From positions 33,802,378-33,866,377 of the forward strand of contig NC_064839.1 in assembly GCF_024166365.1 (NCBI RefSeq): a stretch of DNA of 64,000 nucleotides. Reading direction: 5' to 3'. A program made the translations under genes and the position numbers. Below are positions 10,607 through 22,900 of the stretch, one piece after another. This DNA is from Elephas maximus indicus. Its lineage: Eukaryota; Chordata; Mammalia; Proboscidea; Elephantidae. The notes below the pieces were generated by a model. That model did not search any database. It was given only the letters and a program-made list of their open reading frames with translations, and was not told the DNA's origin. Position 1 is the stretch's first letter, and every line of letters starts with the position of its first letter.

Positions 10607-12759
10607 AGGATCTTGCTACTTACAGGAATTCTTTTGTGAAGCTTTTGTAAATAATCACCTGTTGAATTATTTTTGCTGTAAAACTGACTTTCCTATATTA
10701 TTATCATCCCTTCAACATAGTTAATCTATTTTTTTCCATGCCCGTTGTAAAGTTTTTTTTTTCTTCATTCAAGACATTTTCCTCCCATTAATTTTTCCTT
10801 GTTAAGTGGTTTTTATGACTAGCTTTGTGCTTTAAGAAAGAAGTGCCGTTTGGTGTCTAAAATATTCTCTCAGCTTCCTTGGCGAGAAGGCTCTGGCAGG
10901 TTTCCTACTGTTGACTGTAACCAGTACAGCCTGGAACACGATGTCACCCTCCAGAACTCTCTCGAAGCTAGATAAAACTTACTCTGCGTCTGGAGTTGGA
11001 GACAAGGTGTTTGGAAACAGCACCTTATGCAAGGGAGCTGCTGAAGGGCCGTCCCTCCAAGGCAAATGAAATAAAAATCATGGTGTGCAGAAAATGTGCT
11101 CACAGTCTTAGGAACCAAATGAGTTTTAAACTTCTCTGCCAGTAATTTTTGGGTTTTATTTTATGTGACTTGGAAAACTGAAGGCTTGTATTTATCACAT
11201 GTGTTACCTAAGATGCAAGAAGGGAAAAAAACTAAGTTGTCCTGGGCTGGCAATGTTTCCAGGGCAGCCTGGTGAAAGCTGTGCTCTGACCTCTACCTGG
11301 CCCGCACATGCTACACATGCTCCCTGGGGAAGGGTATTTCCATCCAACATGAAACCTATCTTTTGTTTGCTCATTTCTATGGGGAATGGTACATGCATGC
11401 CAAGTGGCTGGCTGTTCTTACATCTTTTATTTCAGAAATGTGCAGGACTGAGACACCTGAATTTTTCCTCGAATACTTTAAAGCAAATTATGTGCCGGAA
11501 CCTCTCAGGCCTGCTCCCAGCGGAATTTCCTTTGAGTGTTCATATCTCAAAACCTTATGTAACCTGACACAATTATCTGAAAAAGCCTGGAATCCAAAAG
11601 AAAAGTGTTCTGAACTAGGAATGAAGGTCGGAGTTGGGAAAGAAGTATTCTCTTTGCCTGGGGGCTGGGTCATACTCCACTCTGACAATACCCAACTCAT
11701 GTTCCAAAGAAAAATGCTAAACTGCTCCTACCATGACCAGTGGGTGGGCTTGCCTTGACTCTCTGAACAAGGAATCGCTTAATGAGGTGCTTGAGGGGCA
11801 TTGCAAAGCACCGGGCCTTGCTGTGGGTTAAAAATAGTTTGATAACCACCTTGACTGTCTGGTCTTGCCACGATGGAAGCAGGTCTGGGCTTCTTTAGGG
11901 GTTTAACCGTCTCCACTGACTACAAAAATATCCTAAGAGTGGGAGTCTCATGCTAGTGGTCAAGCTCTGCCAGAAGGTATATGTGGGGTATATGTGGAGG
12001 CCTGGAATCTGTAAGTTTTTCAAGAGGACCAGGTGAGTCTAACTCAAGTCCAGTCAGAGACACCTCGCCCAGCCTCTAACACAAGGGGTGGGGAGGGGAC
12101 AGCAAGGACACAAACTATAAGCACAGGCCTAAAATTGGGGCTCCACCAGAAGATGACCCCACATTCTGGAAAGCCCTTGGGCCAAGAAGCTCTTTTTATC
12201 CTTTTGTTTTCAGTTTTAGGATACCAACCCAACACGGCTATTTGCATGCCGGCGGTGAGGGACCTCCGAGGAGACTAGGCACTGCTCATAGGTGGTTGGC
12301 TTTTCAAGGAATTCGCTGGAGAAAATTGTAGGCAAGGCTGTGAACAAAATCCCCCTCCATCTGGTTTCAGTTTATTTTTAAAAAAACAACACACACAGGC
12401 CTCCCCACCAGCAATCAGAAAACAGCCACAGCTTCCCGGGGGGGTGGGTATTAGCCACCGGGGTGGGGCTGAATTATGTATATGCAAATAAATTAAACCA
12501 GCCAGCCAACAGCAACTAATTTTTGTATCTTTTGCAGTTGTTCTGCCAAGAAAAGCCCTGAATCAGGGATGATGGAAGCTGTAAGGAAGCAAGTTTTGGA
12601 ATTAGTTTTAACAATCAAGCTGCCTTAATCCTGCCGTTGGGAAACACGTTTCTAACCCCAAAGCAAAAAAAAAAAACTAAAGGTTGACAGTCTTTTGCCT
12701 GGGTATTGCCCACTTCGTAATGCCAACCTTCTAGGCTGAAGGCCAGAGGGGCATGTGGT
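10607..12759. other. Unique intergenic sequence, no gene recognised
   Basis: About 2.1 kb with T-rich patches near 10740-10800 and open frames up to 131 codons (11363-11758). No splice-supported exon or conserved domain is visible. Confidence 0.6.
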
Positions 12760-12862
12760 CTGGTGGTTAAGAGCATGTCATTTACCCTCTCTGTGTCTGT
12801 TTCCTCTTGTGTAGGAAGGGGATAATGACACTACCTGCTTTGCAGGGATAATGGGAGGGTAA
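12760..12862 (+). repeat. MIR SINE relic
   Basis: ggttaagagcatgtc followed by ctctgtgtctgtttcctctt and gataatgacactacctgctt, in MIR order. The adjoining AfroSINE inserted at its end. Confidence 0.7.
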
Positions 12863-13026
12863 CCAAAAACCAAACCCGATGCTGTTGAGCTGATTCCAAC
12901 TCATAGCAACCCTATAAGAGTGAGTAGAACTGTCCCATAGGGTTTCCAAGAAGCACCCGGTAGATTCAGACTGCCAATCTTTTGGTTAGCAGCCGAAGGC
13001 TTAACCACTGCACCACCAGGGCTCCT
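12863..13026 (-). mobile_element. AfroSINE, antisense
   Basis: Short-form copy from accaaaaaccaaaccc to the inverted head caccaccagggctcct. It is flanked by near-identical atgggagg(g)taa sequences. Confidence 0.9.
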
Positions 13027-13054
13027 GATGGGAGGTAATAAAGGAAATCAAGTA

Positions 13055-14437
13055 AGGCAATCCCCACGTTATGAATGTCTGACTTTACCTTCAGCCCATA
13101 GTTATAAACCAACGCCCGATAAAGCCTATCAAGAAAAAACTGACTCAGCGTTTGGCCCCCAGTCTCCCACGACTGGCCCGCACTTTTCCTGCACGCGCAG
13201 GTACTGCAGTGGGTCCTTGGGCGGCCAGTGGCGGGTGGGTCCCTGAGACATGGTGTGCCCAGCCATGGCCTGCAGCAGCAAGAGGAGAGCCAACATGCAC
13301 CTGCCTCCCTCTGAGCTCAGAAAGGGCCACCCCACCGTCTGCCTGCCTCAAGCGCAGCTGCTGGGCTCCGCATGGTGGGCCTGCAGGTGGTGGCGGCCAC
13401 TGGCCGGACAGTGAGTGCCGTGCTCTATGTGTTCTCCAAGTACAAACGGTCATTGTGCCATGCTAGGCACATGGCCGGGCCTTCACAGTGCCCCCTTACC
13501 CAGCTTTGCCCCACCCCCATCCCTCCAGGCTCTCCATGCCGTGCAGCCCAGGCCATTGCAGCACCTCTCTGGGCTTCTGTTTCCCCTACCTTACATATGT
13601 GGGATTTCACTATTGCAGCAGTTCTTGGCCTTATGGATGGCTGGAAGGCGGGCTGGGAAGTCTTAGATTCCTGACCTCTGTATGTCCATATGACTTCTGA
13701 GGGTTGTGGAGAACTTCCAACCTGGTTTCCCTAAGAAACTCTTTCTAACCTTTGGGCTCCTGGCTGGCTCTTAGTACATCCTGAGTGGCACCCCGAGCCA
13801 GGGACCTCACAGTTGGTGCGTGGGGTTGACAGGTCTGGTGAGGAAGTGATGGGGGAATGATCAGTCTGGCCCCAGCACCATCCTACCCATACTCCCAACT
13901 CTTCCTGCTTCTGATGAGGAGGGTTCAAAACCCAGCAGAAATGCAGCCAGTTTTCCCTAAGCGTCCTCTTCCCATCCCCTGGACCCTTAGCACATCCTGA
14001 GCGACACTTTCTCCATTGCATCAAGGTGGTACAACATAGATCTTTTAGTTCAAAGTCTACAATAAAGTATCTAACTGGTCTCAAAGATTTTACAGAACAG
14101 AATCTTCTGAGTATTTTGGGTTACCTTTGTGGGTATCTTTTTGACTGCGGAGAAGGTACATACAGTGGTTGGGAATAACAAATGGACACTACTTTGTGAT
14201 TGCATCAAAACATTATTGTTACTGTATTATTATGTTACAGATGTTTTAGTGTATCTGGAAGTGTTTCTTTAATGTTTTTATGCACAGAAAGGTACACTAT
14301 ATACAATATACTAAGACGAACATTTAACTAACTGATGTTAGATATGAACCTAACTGTCTCGACTTACGACTTACATACAAATTCAACTTCAAGACAAGTT
14401 TAGGAAGAGAACTTGTTCGTAATCCAGGGACTGCCTG
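13055..14437. mobile_element. Tigger/pogo-like DNA transposon candidate
   Basis: The left end aggcaatccccacgttatga and the right end (inverse of aggcagtccctggattacga) form imperfect terminal inverted repeats, with TA on both outer sides (13053-13054 and 14438-14439). The AT-rich right part has the repeated cgacttacgacttacat-type text seen in such elements. The interior (13100-14080) is GC-richer and carries no transposase frame, so it would be non-autonomous. Family unconfirmed. Confidence 0.55.
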
Positions 14438-14439
14438 TA

Positions 14440-15224
14440 GAAGCAAGCTGAGTACAAGGCCTGGCACACAACAAGCCGGCAGTAAATGTGACCGAGGATT
14501 ATTAATAACTCAAAGCCACACTGCAGACTCCAAAAGGGCCGGCGGACTGGAGTAAGCCAAGCTCTTCCCCAAGTGCTCTCAGCTGGGGCTTGCCTTTCCC
14601 CTGGGGCTGGTCCAGAAAACCCTACAGAGCACATTCTCTTAGTGCTTCCCAAATTTGATGGCCTGAATCCCTAAACATCTGCCTTCAATCCTGGAGACAG
14701 CAATGAGCAGTTCAGAGGAGGTTGCCAGACACAGTTTGAAAATGCAAGCGATTGCTCCTGGCTTCCTGCATCTTACTGTCCGCTCTCTCCGGCGATTGTA
14801 ACTGAGGGGCCTGATTTCCAGATTCTCCGAAAAAACCTGGGGCGGGGGGAGGGGTGTGTGGTGGGGAGCAGAACTGGCCCATGCCAAGGACCAGGCACAT
14901 GGAAGTGAGTCAGTGACTCCCAGGGCTCCCGTGCCACATGAGTGATGGGCTGGAGACCGCAGGCATCCAGTTGCCTCTGGGCTCAGCCCTTGCAAGTTCA
15001 TGGGCACCTCAGGCACCCTATGTCTGAAACAGACCTCTGCTTCTGTCCCTCACCATTCTGAATGTGGCTACATGACTCCCTGGCCTCCACTCTTATCCTC
15101 TTCCCCAAAACATTCTCTGCCAACCAGGAGAGGGGTCTCATTTGCTCAAGCCCATTCCAAGGCTTTCCTTTGCCCTCCGAATGAGGTCTAAGAGGCCACA
15201 TGTGGCAAACACAGTTTAACAGGA
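14440..15224. other. Unique intergenic sequence
   Basis: No gene or repeat recognised. Confidence 0.5.
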
Positions 15225-15380
15225 GCCCAGACTTTGGGCTCAAGTACACCTGCGTTTGAACCTTGGGGCTGGTCCAAGATTCAAACTCAAGTGTACCTAA
15301 ATTTGTGATCTTGAGCAATTTTCTTAACCTCTATAATCCTCAGTTTCCTCGATTGCAAAACAATGATAATAATACCTACC
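15225..15380 (+). repeat. MIR SINE relic
   Basis: ccagactttgggctcaagta, then gtgatcttgagcaattttct, taacctctataatcctcagt and caatgataataatacctacc, in MIR order. Confidence 0.75.
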
Positions 15381-15390
15381 ATAAAAGGCT

Positions 15391-15593
15391 ATAAGGAACC
15401 CTTGTGGCTTTTTAAGTACTTGGCTGCTAACTGAAAGGTCAAAGGTTTGAACCCACCAGTGGCTCCACAGGAGGAAAGACCTGGCGGTCTGCTCCCATAA
15501 AGATTTGCAGCCTAGGAAACCCTATGGGGCAGTTCTACTCTGTCACATGGGGTTGCTATGAGTTGGAATTGACTCGATGGTACTCAACAACAA
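15391..15593 (+). mobile_element. AfroSINE, sense, with target-site duplication
   Basis: Long-form copy with the cataaagatttgcagcctag segment. It is flanked by identical cataaaaggct at 15380-15390 and 15594-15604, and is inserted in the end of a MIR. Confidence 0.92.
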
Positions 15594-15604
15594 CATAAAA
15601 GGCT

Positions 15605-18600
15605 CTTATAAGGTCTCTGTACCCAGCCCAGGGCTTGGGGTAGAGCAAGCAGTTTGGTGGCCTGTGTATAGAATGAAGGTTGAGGATGTGGTGGGGAGGT
15701 GATGGTTGCCAGGACTGGGGGAGATGATGAAGCCAGTTTTGGACCTGCTGAATGTGATGGGCCTATGGATGTCCCAGGGAGCCATCCAGGGGCAGCTGGA
15801 CACGTGGTCCTGGAGTCCGGAGTGATGCCTTGGCTGGAGACTGAGCGTGGGAGTCGCCAGCATGTGAATAGGAAGATGAGCTCATGGTGGAGAGGAGGGG
15901 CAGGTGGAGTAGGAGTCTTCCATGGTCAGAGGTTTGCCCACGTGGAAGAGGAGCTCTCAAAGGAGGCTCAGAAGAGCCAGAGAGGTAGAAAGAAACCCAG
16001 CACTGGGTGGCTTCACAGGTGCCAAAGCCAGGAAGGGTTTGGGGCAAAAAGCAGTGGCCAGCAGGGCAGAGGCTTTGAGGAGGCCAAGTTAGCTGACAGC
16101 AGGGATGTTTCTATGGAATTTGGAGACTAAGAGGTCATTCATTGGCGACCTTTGGTGAGCGCGGGAGGGCTGAAGCTGGGCTGGAGTAGAGGGGTGGAGA
16201 TGGTGGTTATCGACCACATTGGAAAAATAGGGCTGGGAATGGGGGGTGAGAGGGGGAGAGTGCAGGAACAATGCTTGAGGAAGGACTGAGGGGGAAGCTT
16301 GTCTGTATTGCAGTCCCCAAGGAGGAGGCTAGAGCCTGTGCACATTCAACTGGGGAGGGTCCTGTGGTTAGTTGCCACATCCACAGTGCCCAGCGCAGGG
16401 CCTGGCCCTCAATAGGAGCTCCATAAAAGTTCTCCCACTGGTAGGGAGAGGCACCTCTCTGGCACTGTGCCTGCAGGGAGGGGCCAAGGGGGTGCCGGCT
16501 GAGCAGGGTGCAGGGTCTCCTCAGAATTCTGCTGCCTCTGAGCTGGACCGCAGAAGGAAGAGAAGGTGGTAAGGGAGTGCTTGGCTCAAGAACCCCAGGG
16601 TGGTAAGGGGACAGAGTTGTGGAGGCTCTTGGAGACTGTCACTTGGCACCTCCTACCCTGGACTTCTGCTCCCCTTATGCCCAAATCCAGCAGTCACCTA
16701 GCCTTCATCCCCTTCAGAACCACGCCCTCCCCAGATGGCCAGCAGATGGTGCTAGTGAGCTGCTGGACTCAGCTGGCGCAGACCAGAGCCAGCCTGCAAG
16801 CCCCCCCACGCCCCAGAGGTCCTCCAGAGCCTGAGGCCTGCTAAGGGTGCGGGTAACCCTATAGTCAGGTTTCTGACAAAGGACTAAGGGAGAGTGGGGG
16901 CTGAGAGCTTAGGGGCAGGAGTAGCTCAGGGGCTCTGCCCCTTCTGGTTGCCCTTCATTCCTCTGCCCTGCCAGGTCCTGCCTTATCTGCTGGAGTACCT
17001 GTCCTCTCCCTCCTTCCCTTCTGTTCCGTGGAGGCCCCCTGCCAGCCCAGACTCCTGGTTCTGGCAGAGGCTGGTTCTCTACCCCCAGGCAGTTGTGACC
17101 TGGCACCAGGCCTCAGACAGGGCTGGGACAGCCCCTCCCAGCCATGGCTGCCAGAACCACCATCTACTTCCAGAGCGTCTCTACCTGATGAGGACTCAGG
17201 GGTCATCAGCCCCAGGAGGCCATAAGAGGCTGGAGCATAGATTCTAGAAAGGAGGAAACCTTGGGATGGGGTGGGGGGCAGTTTATATAAAAATGTGGCA
17301 GGTTGTCCAGTTCCACCAAGACCCAAACCCCACAAGACTAATGGTTCCACCCAAGGTGGCACAGCCTTCCAGAAACTGAGCTGGAACCCCCCTGCCCCAG
17401 CCCAGTCATCATATACTCCAGAGCCAAAGGCAAGCCCTACACCCCCTCTCAGCAGGTCCGCCTCCCCATCACGGGCTTCCGGATGAATCAGGATCCTTCA
17501 TGGCTCTTTGACAAGACAGTCTTGCTTGGATCATGCTTCTCAATCTCTGTTCTTACCTTGTTTTCCCTCCCCCACCACACTGCTCTTCGACTGACTCCTG
17601 CTCTGGCAAGAGCTGGTACTATCTGTGTGGCTTTGGCCTTGAAGGTTGCCCTGGCTTCCACCCTCCATCCCCCTCCCCAGCCCCAACGGGAAGCAATTGA
17701 TGGACCGAGGCTGGGAAAGCAATAGGTGGGGTGGCTGGAGCTCGGGGGGGGGGGGTCTGATCAGTCCAGGCTCTACGGCTCAAATCAGGAAGCAAGGCCA
17801 AGGGTGCAATGTTCACCTCTGAGCCTGGGATAGAGATTCAGGGCAACAGGAGGCAGTGGGTTTTGGAAAGGGTGTCCCTGCATTTCTGGAGGCAAGGTGA
17901 ACCAGGCAGAAGTCGACAGAGTCACGGAAAACGTATACAACACACACAAATGCATGCACCTTCATGTAGGGTCATGGCACAAGCAGAAATTCAACCATAT
18001 TTGCATGGACAAGCCATGGTGCCCCTTGGACACAAGTGCACACACACAGGCACACAGGCACACAAGGTCATGTACCCAAGGTCAGACACACACACCCTCC
18101 CCAGGCAAGTCCTGCCTCCCAAGGCCAGGGCTAGCCTATCATCTGTACTTACAGGAGGAGGGATAGGTGGGGGCCCAGGAGAGGCTCTGGGCGGGAGACA
18201 GGTCCTCCATCCAGAGCCCCTCTGCTTGAGTGCATTTGGCCCCTTGCTTGAGTGCATCCTGGGGCAAGCCTGGATGGCAGGGACGGCTTTGGAGGAGCTA
18301 TTACCATGTAGCCCTGGCACAGAACCTGGGCACCCAAGAAGAGAGAATGAGCACCAAGACTGAGCTGGGAAGAGTGACAAAGAGCTCATGACCTCCTGAG
18401 AGCTAGAGAGGGCAGGGATGAGGCACTGAGCAAGGCCTGGTGGCCCACAGGAAGCAGGGACCCCCTTTGCCAGTGGGTTGCACCTACTCCCCTCAGCATA
18501 GTGCCTGACAGCCAGGTACTGGCACCAACTCCCTGTACCTGGCAGAGCCCTGGCAACGGTGCCAGGCACAGGGTGCCAGACACGGAGGTGGGCAGGGTGG

Positions 18601-18979
18601 GGGGCTGCTGGGCCACACACAAACACAGATCTTCATACCCACAGGCAGGGACATGTGTCCACATGTCCACTCTTCAAATCCACTCGCTTTATCCCTTGGG
18701 GATTCATGGGAGCAGGGCACAAACGCCCCTGTCCTAGGGACTGTTCTCACGGACTCCTCAGGTGTCTTCACGGGTCTGGCCCTTGAACTGCCTGGGGCTT
18801 AGGGGTGGGCCGCAGGGAACAGGAGTCCAGGACGCTTCCTCTGACTCCCCACCCACTCAGCCCCCACACACAGACACTTTCGTGGCAGAAGGAGGTAGGA
18901 TTGGTGCATCCCCCAGGGCTGGGCCCCAGTGGAGAGGGGGAAGGCCGAGCAGAAGATACCAAGAACCTCGGCGATCATC
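15605..18979. other. Unique sequence upstream of HSD11B2
   Basis: 3.4 kb with many short chance frames and no recognised exon. Contains a 12-G run (17744-17755) and a degenerate CA-rich patch (about 17938-18065). Distal HSD11B2 regulatory elements may lie here, but none can be named. Confidence 0.5.
17938..18065. repeat. Degenerate CA-rich simple sequence
   Basis: Scattered cacaca runs, including gcacacacacaggcacacag, interrupted by unique sequence. Confidence 0.6.
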
Positions 18980-19485
18980 CCGCTCCCTCCAGCCCCGGCC
19001 TTTAGATTGGCTTTGCGGCCGCAGGCAGTTTAGGTGTGAGCGCTCGTCTAGGCGTGTGTGCGAGGGAGCAGCCGCAGCGCGCGGCGTGAGTGCGGCGCGT
19101 GTGCCCGCGGCGGGTGAGAGCGGACTGGTTCCCCGCGGTGTTCGGGCAGGCCCGGTGGCCCGGTGGTGGCCAGTGTGGGGAGCCTGCATGGAGGCTGTGC
19201 GTGTCCTCAGGTGTCCTGAGCAAGTGTGAGCTGGGTGTGCTCACCTGGGAGCGGCGGCGCAGCGGCCCTGGGCGCGTGTGTGTGGGCGAAGGGGTGAGCG
19301 GGTGCAGGGCACGCGGGCCGGACCGACCAGCTCCCTACCCAGCGCGGCCCGCGGCGAGGCGGCTCCTCCTGGCGCAGCAACTTTGTGACTTTGTTCCGGC
19401 TTCTTCGAAAGCGGATCTGGCCGCGGGGGCGGGGCGGGGGGGGCACCTGCCCGGCCGGGGGAGCTGGGAGAGAAGTGGAGGCAAA

Positions 19486-19520
19486 CCCCGCCCCGCCCCG
19501 CCCTCGCCCCGCCCCCGGGG
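19486..19520 (+). promoter_or_regulatory. HSD11B2: GC-box cluster (Sp1-type) upstream of HSD11B2
   Basis: Repeated ccccgcccc units lie directly upstream of the TATA-like element. Sp1/Sp3 sites are known to drive the human HSD11B2 promoter; their use here is inferred from the motif and its position. Confidence 0.7.
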
Positions 19521-19523
19521 CTC

Positions 19524-19530
19524 TTTATAA
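19524..19530 (+). promoter_or_regulatory. HSD11B2: TATA-like box of HSD11B2
   Basis: tttataa lies about 155 bp before the ATG and just after the GC boxes. The usual 25-30 bp spacing would put the start of transcription near 19550-19560 and give a 5' UTR of about 125-135 nt. No ATG is seen between there and the start codon. Confidence 0.5.
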
Positions 19531-19683
19531 GCTCGGCCCGAGGGCGAGCAGAGAAAGCGAATATCCCCGCGGTTCTAAGCCGGTGCTCTGCGGCACCCCA
19601 CGCCCCGCGTCCCGGCTCCGCGCCCCCTCCCTGCTCCTCAGCCCGGCCCCCGCCCCGGTCCAGCCTAGCCTGGCCCGGCCGCC

Positions 19684-19948
19684 ATGGAGCGCTGGGCTTG
19701 GCCGTCGGGCGGCGCCTGGCTGCTGGTGGCGGCCCGCGCGCTGCTGCAGCTGCTGCGCGCAGACCTGCGGGTGGGCCGCCCGCTGCTGGCGGCGCTGGCG
19801 CTGCTGGCCATGCTCGACTGGCTGTGCCAGCGCCTGCTGCCCCCGCTGGCCGCACTCGCCGTGCTGGCCGCCGCCGGCTGGATCACGTTGTCCCGCCTGG
19901 CGCGCCCGCCGCGCCTGCCCGTGGCCACTCGCGCGGTGCTCATCACCG
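19684..19948 (+). CDS. HSD11B2: HSD11B2 coding exon 1
   Basis: Encodes residues 1-88 plus the first base of Gly89: the hydrophobic N-terminal membrane region and the first beta strand of the Rossmann fold (RAVLITG). The donor is g|gtgagt. The exon lies inside the CpG island. Confidence 0.97.
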
Positions 19949-22900
19949 GTGAGTGCGCGGGGCGCGGAGCGCGGGGACTCCAAGTTGAAGGGCGGGACTG
20001 AGCACCCATAGGGCTCCCCACGGGCACGGTTAAAGCGAGTTCCTCAGCGCAGGCGTGGGAGAGTCCTCCTCCACAGGGTGTAGAGTGCAAGTCAAGTAGG
20101 AAGCTTCTGGCACCTCCCCAAGGCCGAGCTACTACCTGCCGCTGCAGGGACTGTTGGAAGCAAAGTGAGGCAGGGAGTGGGTAGGTGCGCAGAGGAAACT
20201 GGTGGCTGAGGAAGGGGTAGCCTCCTGGAGGTTGGGGGTTTATGCTGTGTCCTTCCCCAAGGGAACAGTCTTAGGGGCAGGAGACGATGCTCTGAGCGGA
20301 TTCAGAGGGTTTAAGACACGTCACTCCTTGAACTCTGCCTGGCATTCCCACATGGGACACCCCATCTCCTCTCCTCTGGTTCAGAGGAAGGAGCTTAGAT
20401 GGGGAGCTGGGTCCTCCCCCCGCCCCCATGGCTGGGATCCTTGGAGTCCAGGAAAACTTGAGGTCACCATGAGGGGGCAGCTGGGCATTCAGCTGCGTCT
20501 TAGGTCCTCCTATACTCCCCAGACCAAACTACTGAGTAAGTAGTCCAGAGTCCACACCTAGTACCCCCTGCCCCAGCTCCTGGTCCTCAGTGCCCAGGAA
20601 TAAGGTCTTGGAGAGCTGGGCTCAGGTGCCTCCGGCCTCCTCGCTGAACTTCCTTTGTCTGGAGTGGGGAATAAATCTGTCACCAGATCGAGGGAAAGGG
20701 AAGGAGGGCCAGAGGCCCAGCGGAAGTGGGGAGGGGGAGAAGGGCCAGGGGCTTTCCTCTGAGGGGGCACTGGCTCCACTGCGTTGGGGGGAGGGGTAGG
20801 CTAGTCTCTCTTCCAACCCCCATGGCTTTGGGCAGGTGCTCTGGGCTGTGCCCTTTCACTGGGCCTGGGCTGGAGGCAGCCACCAAACTGACTTCTCAGA
20901 GACCTGGGTTCAGTAGGGGTCCTGCATGGTTGGCTGGGAGATGTGGCTGGGAGAACTTCCCAGAGAAGATCCTTAAACAGGGCCTCAGAGGATGAATGGA
21001 AATGGAGTGGGGAAGGTGTTTGGGATCAAAGAAAGGAAGTGGGACAAAGGTTTGAGGCAGGAATGAATGTAGGGAACAGTCAGTAACCAGCCTGGCTATG
21101 GGAATATGGTGGGACGTGAGGTTGTGTTTCCTGGTAAAGGGCCTCGAATGCCAGGTAAGAAGCCAGATAGTGCTGAGGCAGTGTGGGCCCATGAGGGCTT
21201 TGGGTTTCAGTAAGGAGGGTGGAGATGGAGGCAGGGTCCCAGGCTGGATGGGAGACACCCAAACACAGGTGCAAAGTGAAGCCTCAGAGGACCCCAGTTT
21301 CAGAGATCCAAATTCGGGATGCTGCATGAATCGTTGGAGGACCCCAGTTTCAGGGACCCATATTCAGGGTTCAGCGTGAAGTCTTGGGGGACCTTGGTTC
21401 CAGGAACCCAAACTCAGGGTGCAGCATGAAGTCTTAGTGGACTCCAGCTCCAGGGATTTGAGGAAGGAAGGACAGACCCTCCTGATCTGAAGCAGGGACT
21501 AAGTTGTGTGCTTTGACCCTGGGGACAGGGCAACTCCCTCCTGCTTCCTAATTTGTGAGCTGACTCAACAGGACCAAGGCCATCTACAGGTCCTACAGAC
21601 TCAGCTGGGCAGTCTTTGCTGAAATCTCACCTCAGGTTTTTGTGCTACTGCTGTTACTTTGTGTGCCCTTGAGCCTGAGGGTGAGGTGAGGGAGGGGATA
21701 TGCTCTGTGACTTGGGCTCCCCCCATCTTCAGCCACTAAGTCTGGAGGTGGTGGTGGGGACTGCCAGTCTTTGGTAAGTAGGCAGAGCAGGCTTCCAAGC
21801 CTCCCAGTGCCCGCAAACTCTGGGGTTTTCTCTCACCACCTGGCTTCAGGACAAGTAAGTGACCAGGCCCTGCCCCACCTGCCAAGAGCACTGTGCCCCA
21901 TACCCCCCCCAGAGATGTCACCCACCCCTCCCTGAGAATGCCCCTATAAATGGCTGGTCAAGGCTATTCAGCTCTTCAGGGCTCAGCCCTTGGGTCAGGG
22001 TTTGGGGTGAGTGACTGGGAGCATGTGTGTGCCTGCATGTGGACATCTGTGCATTGACGGGGTCTGGTAAGCATGAGTCTCTGTGTGAACGTCCAGGCAG
22101 GTTGGAGGTATGTCCTGGTATCTGAGTGTGTGCAGGTGAGCAAGAAAGTGTGCAAGGTGTGGGTGATTGTGTCTGGGCCACAGATCTGAGGCTCTGGGAG
22201 GACTCAGTTTCCCTGTGGAGGCCCTGGCTGCTCTGGGAGGAAGCTGAGGCAATGGACACACACGTGCTCACTCCCCTCCCCCAGCCAGACTGGCCTGGGA
22301 GGGACCCTCAGCACAAAGCCCAGCTTACAGCCCCCTGCCCAGCTTTGTTCTCTGCCTCAGCAGAGGCAGAGGGGGCGGAGCTGAGATAGGAAGGAGGGCT
22401 GAGCTGTCCAGGAGAGGGGAAGCAGAGCGCTTTGCTGCTTCTGCTCAGCGGGACCACCCGGAGCAGGCTCAGAGAGCCTCCTCCCTCGATGGCCCTTCCC
22501 CCTCCCCTTGCTGGCCTCCCACAGAGCCAGGATCAGAAAAAGAACAAGCGAGGAAGCAGGCACTTATCAGGTACCACTCACCACGGACCCCCACACTGGC
22601 TCGGCCTGCTGGTTCTTCTCACTACTCACCCAAGACAAGAAATGAAGGCTCCAAGAGTGGTAACTGACCTCAGGTCACACTTGGTGGGTGTAGGAAGGGA
22701 TTCAAATGCCGGTTTGTTCTTTTCTTCATCCGTCATGGTCCCTGTCCTAGAGGCAAGTGGTCTAGGGCTCAGAGAAGGCCCCACTGTTGCTGTGGATTGG
22801 AATTCCAAGGGCAGGGGTCAGGGGTGAGGTGGGGGTGGGCCTGCATCTTGCTTAGGCTCTGGAAAAATAGCAGGGGGTGTTGAGGCTAGGAAGGAAGTGG

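Larger units (their letters stand above)
18980..19990. promoter_or_regulatory. HSD11B2: CpG island over the HSD11B2 promoter and exon 1
   Basis: CpG dinucleotides are dense here and sparse on both sides. The island covers the upstream region, 5' UTR and exon 1. It includes an inverted CCAAT motif (attgg, 19006-19010) and a G-rich strand (19425-19443). It is the only clear CpG island in the window. Confidence 0.85.

Noticed and set aside
11363-11758. 131-codon open frame as a novel gene
   Set aside because: No codon bias, no splice partners, no recognisable domain and no promoter; expected by chance in 64 kb.
1-18979. ZDHHC1, the expected upstream neighbour in human
   Set aside because: No exon of a DHHC protein was recognised in any frame; it probably lies before the window, or only non-coding exons fall inside it.
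19241-19983. Open frames of up to about 200 codons on both strands at the CpG island
   Set aside because: GC-rich DNA lacks stop codons; the only supported product here is HSD11B2 exon 1, and the others are its shadows.
21289-21459. CRISPR array
   Set aside because: Units are contiguous diverged 50-mers with no repeat-spacer alternation, in a vertebrate intron.
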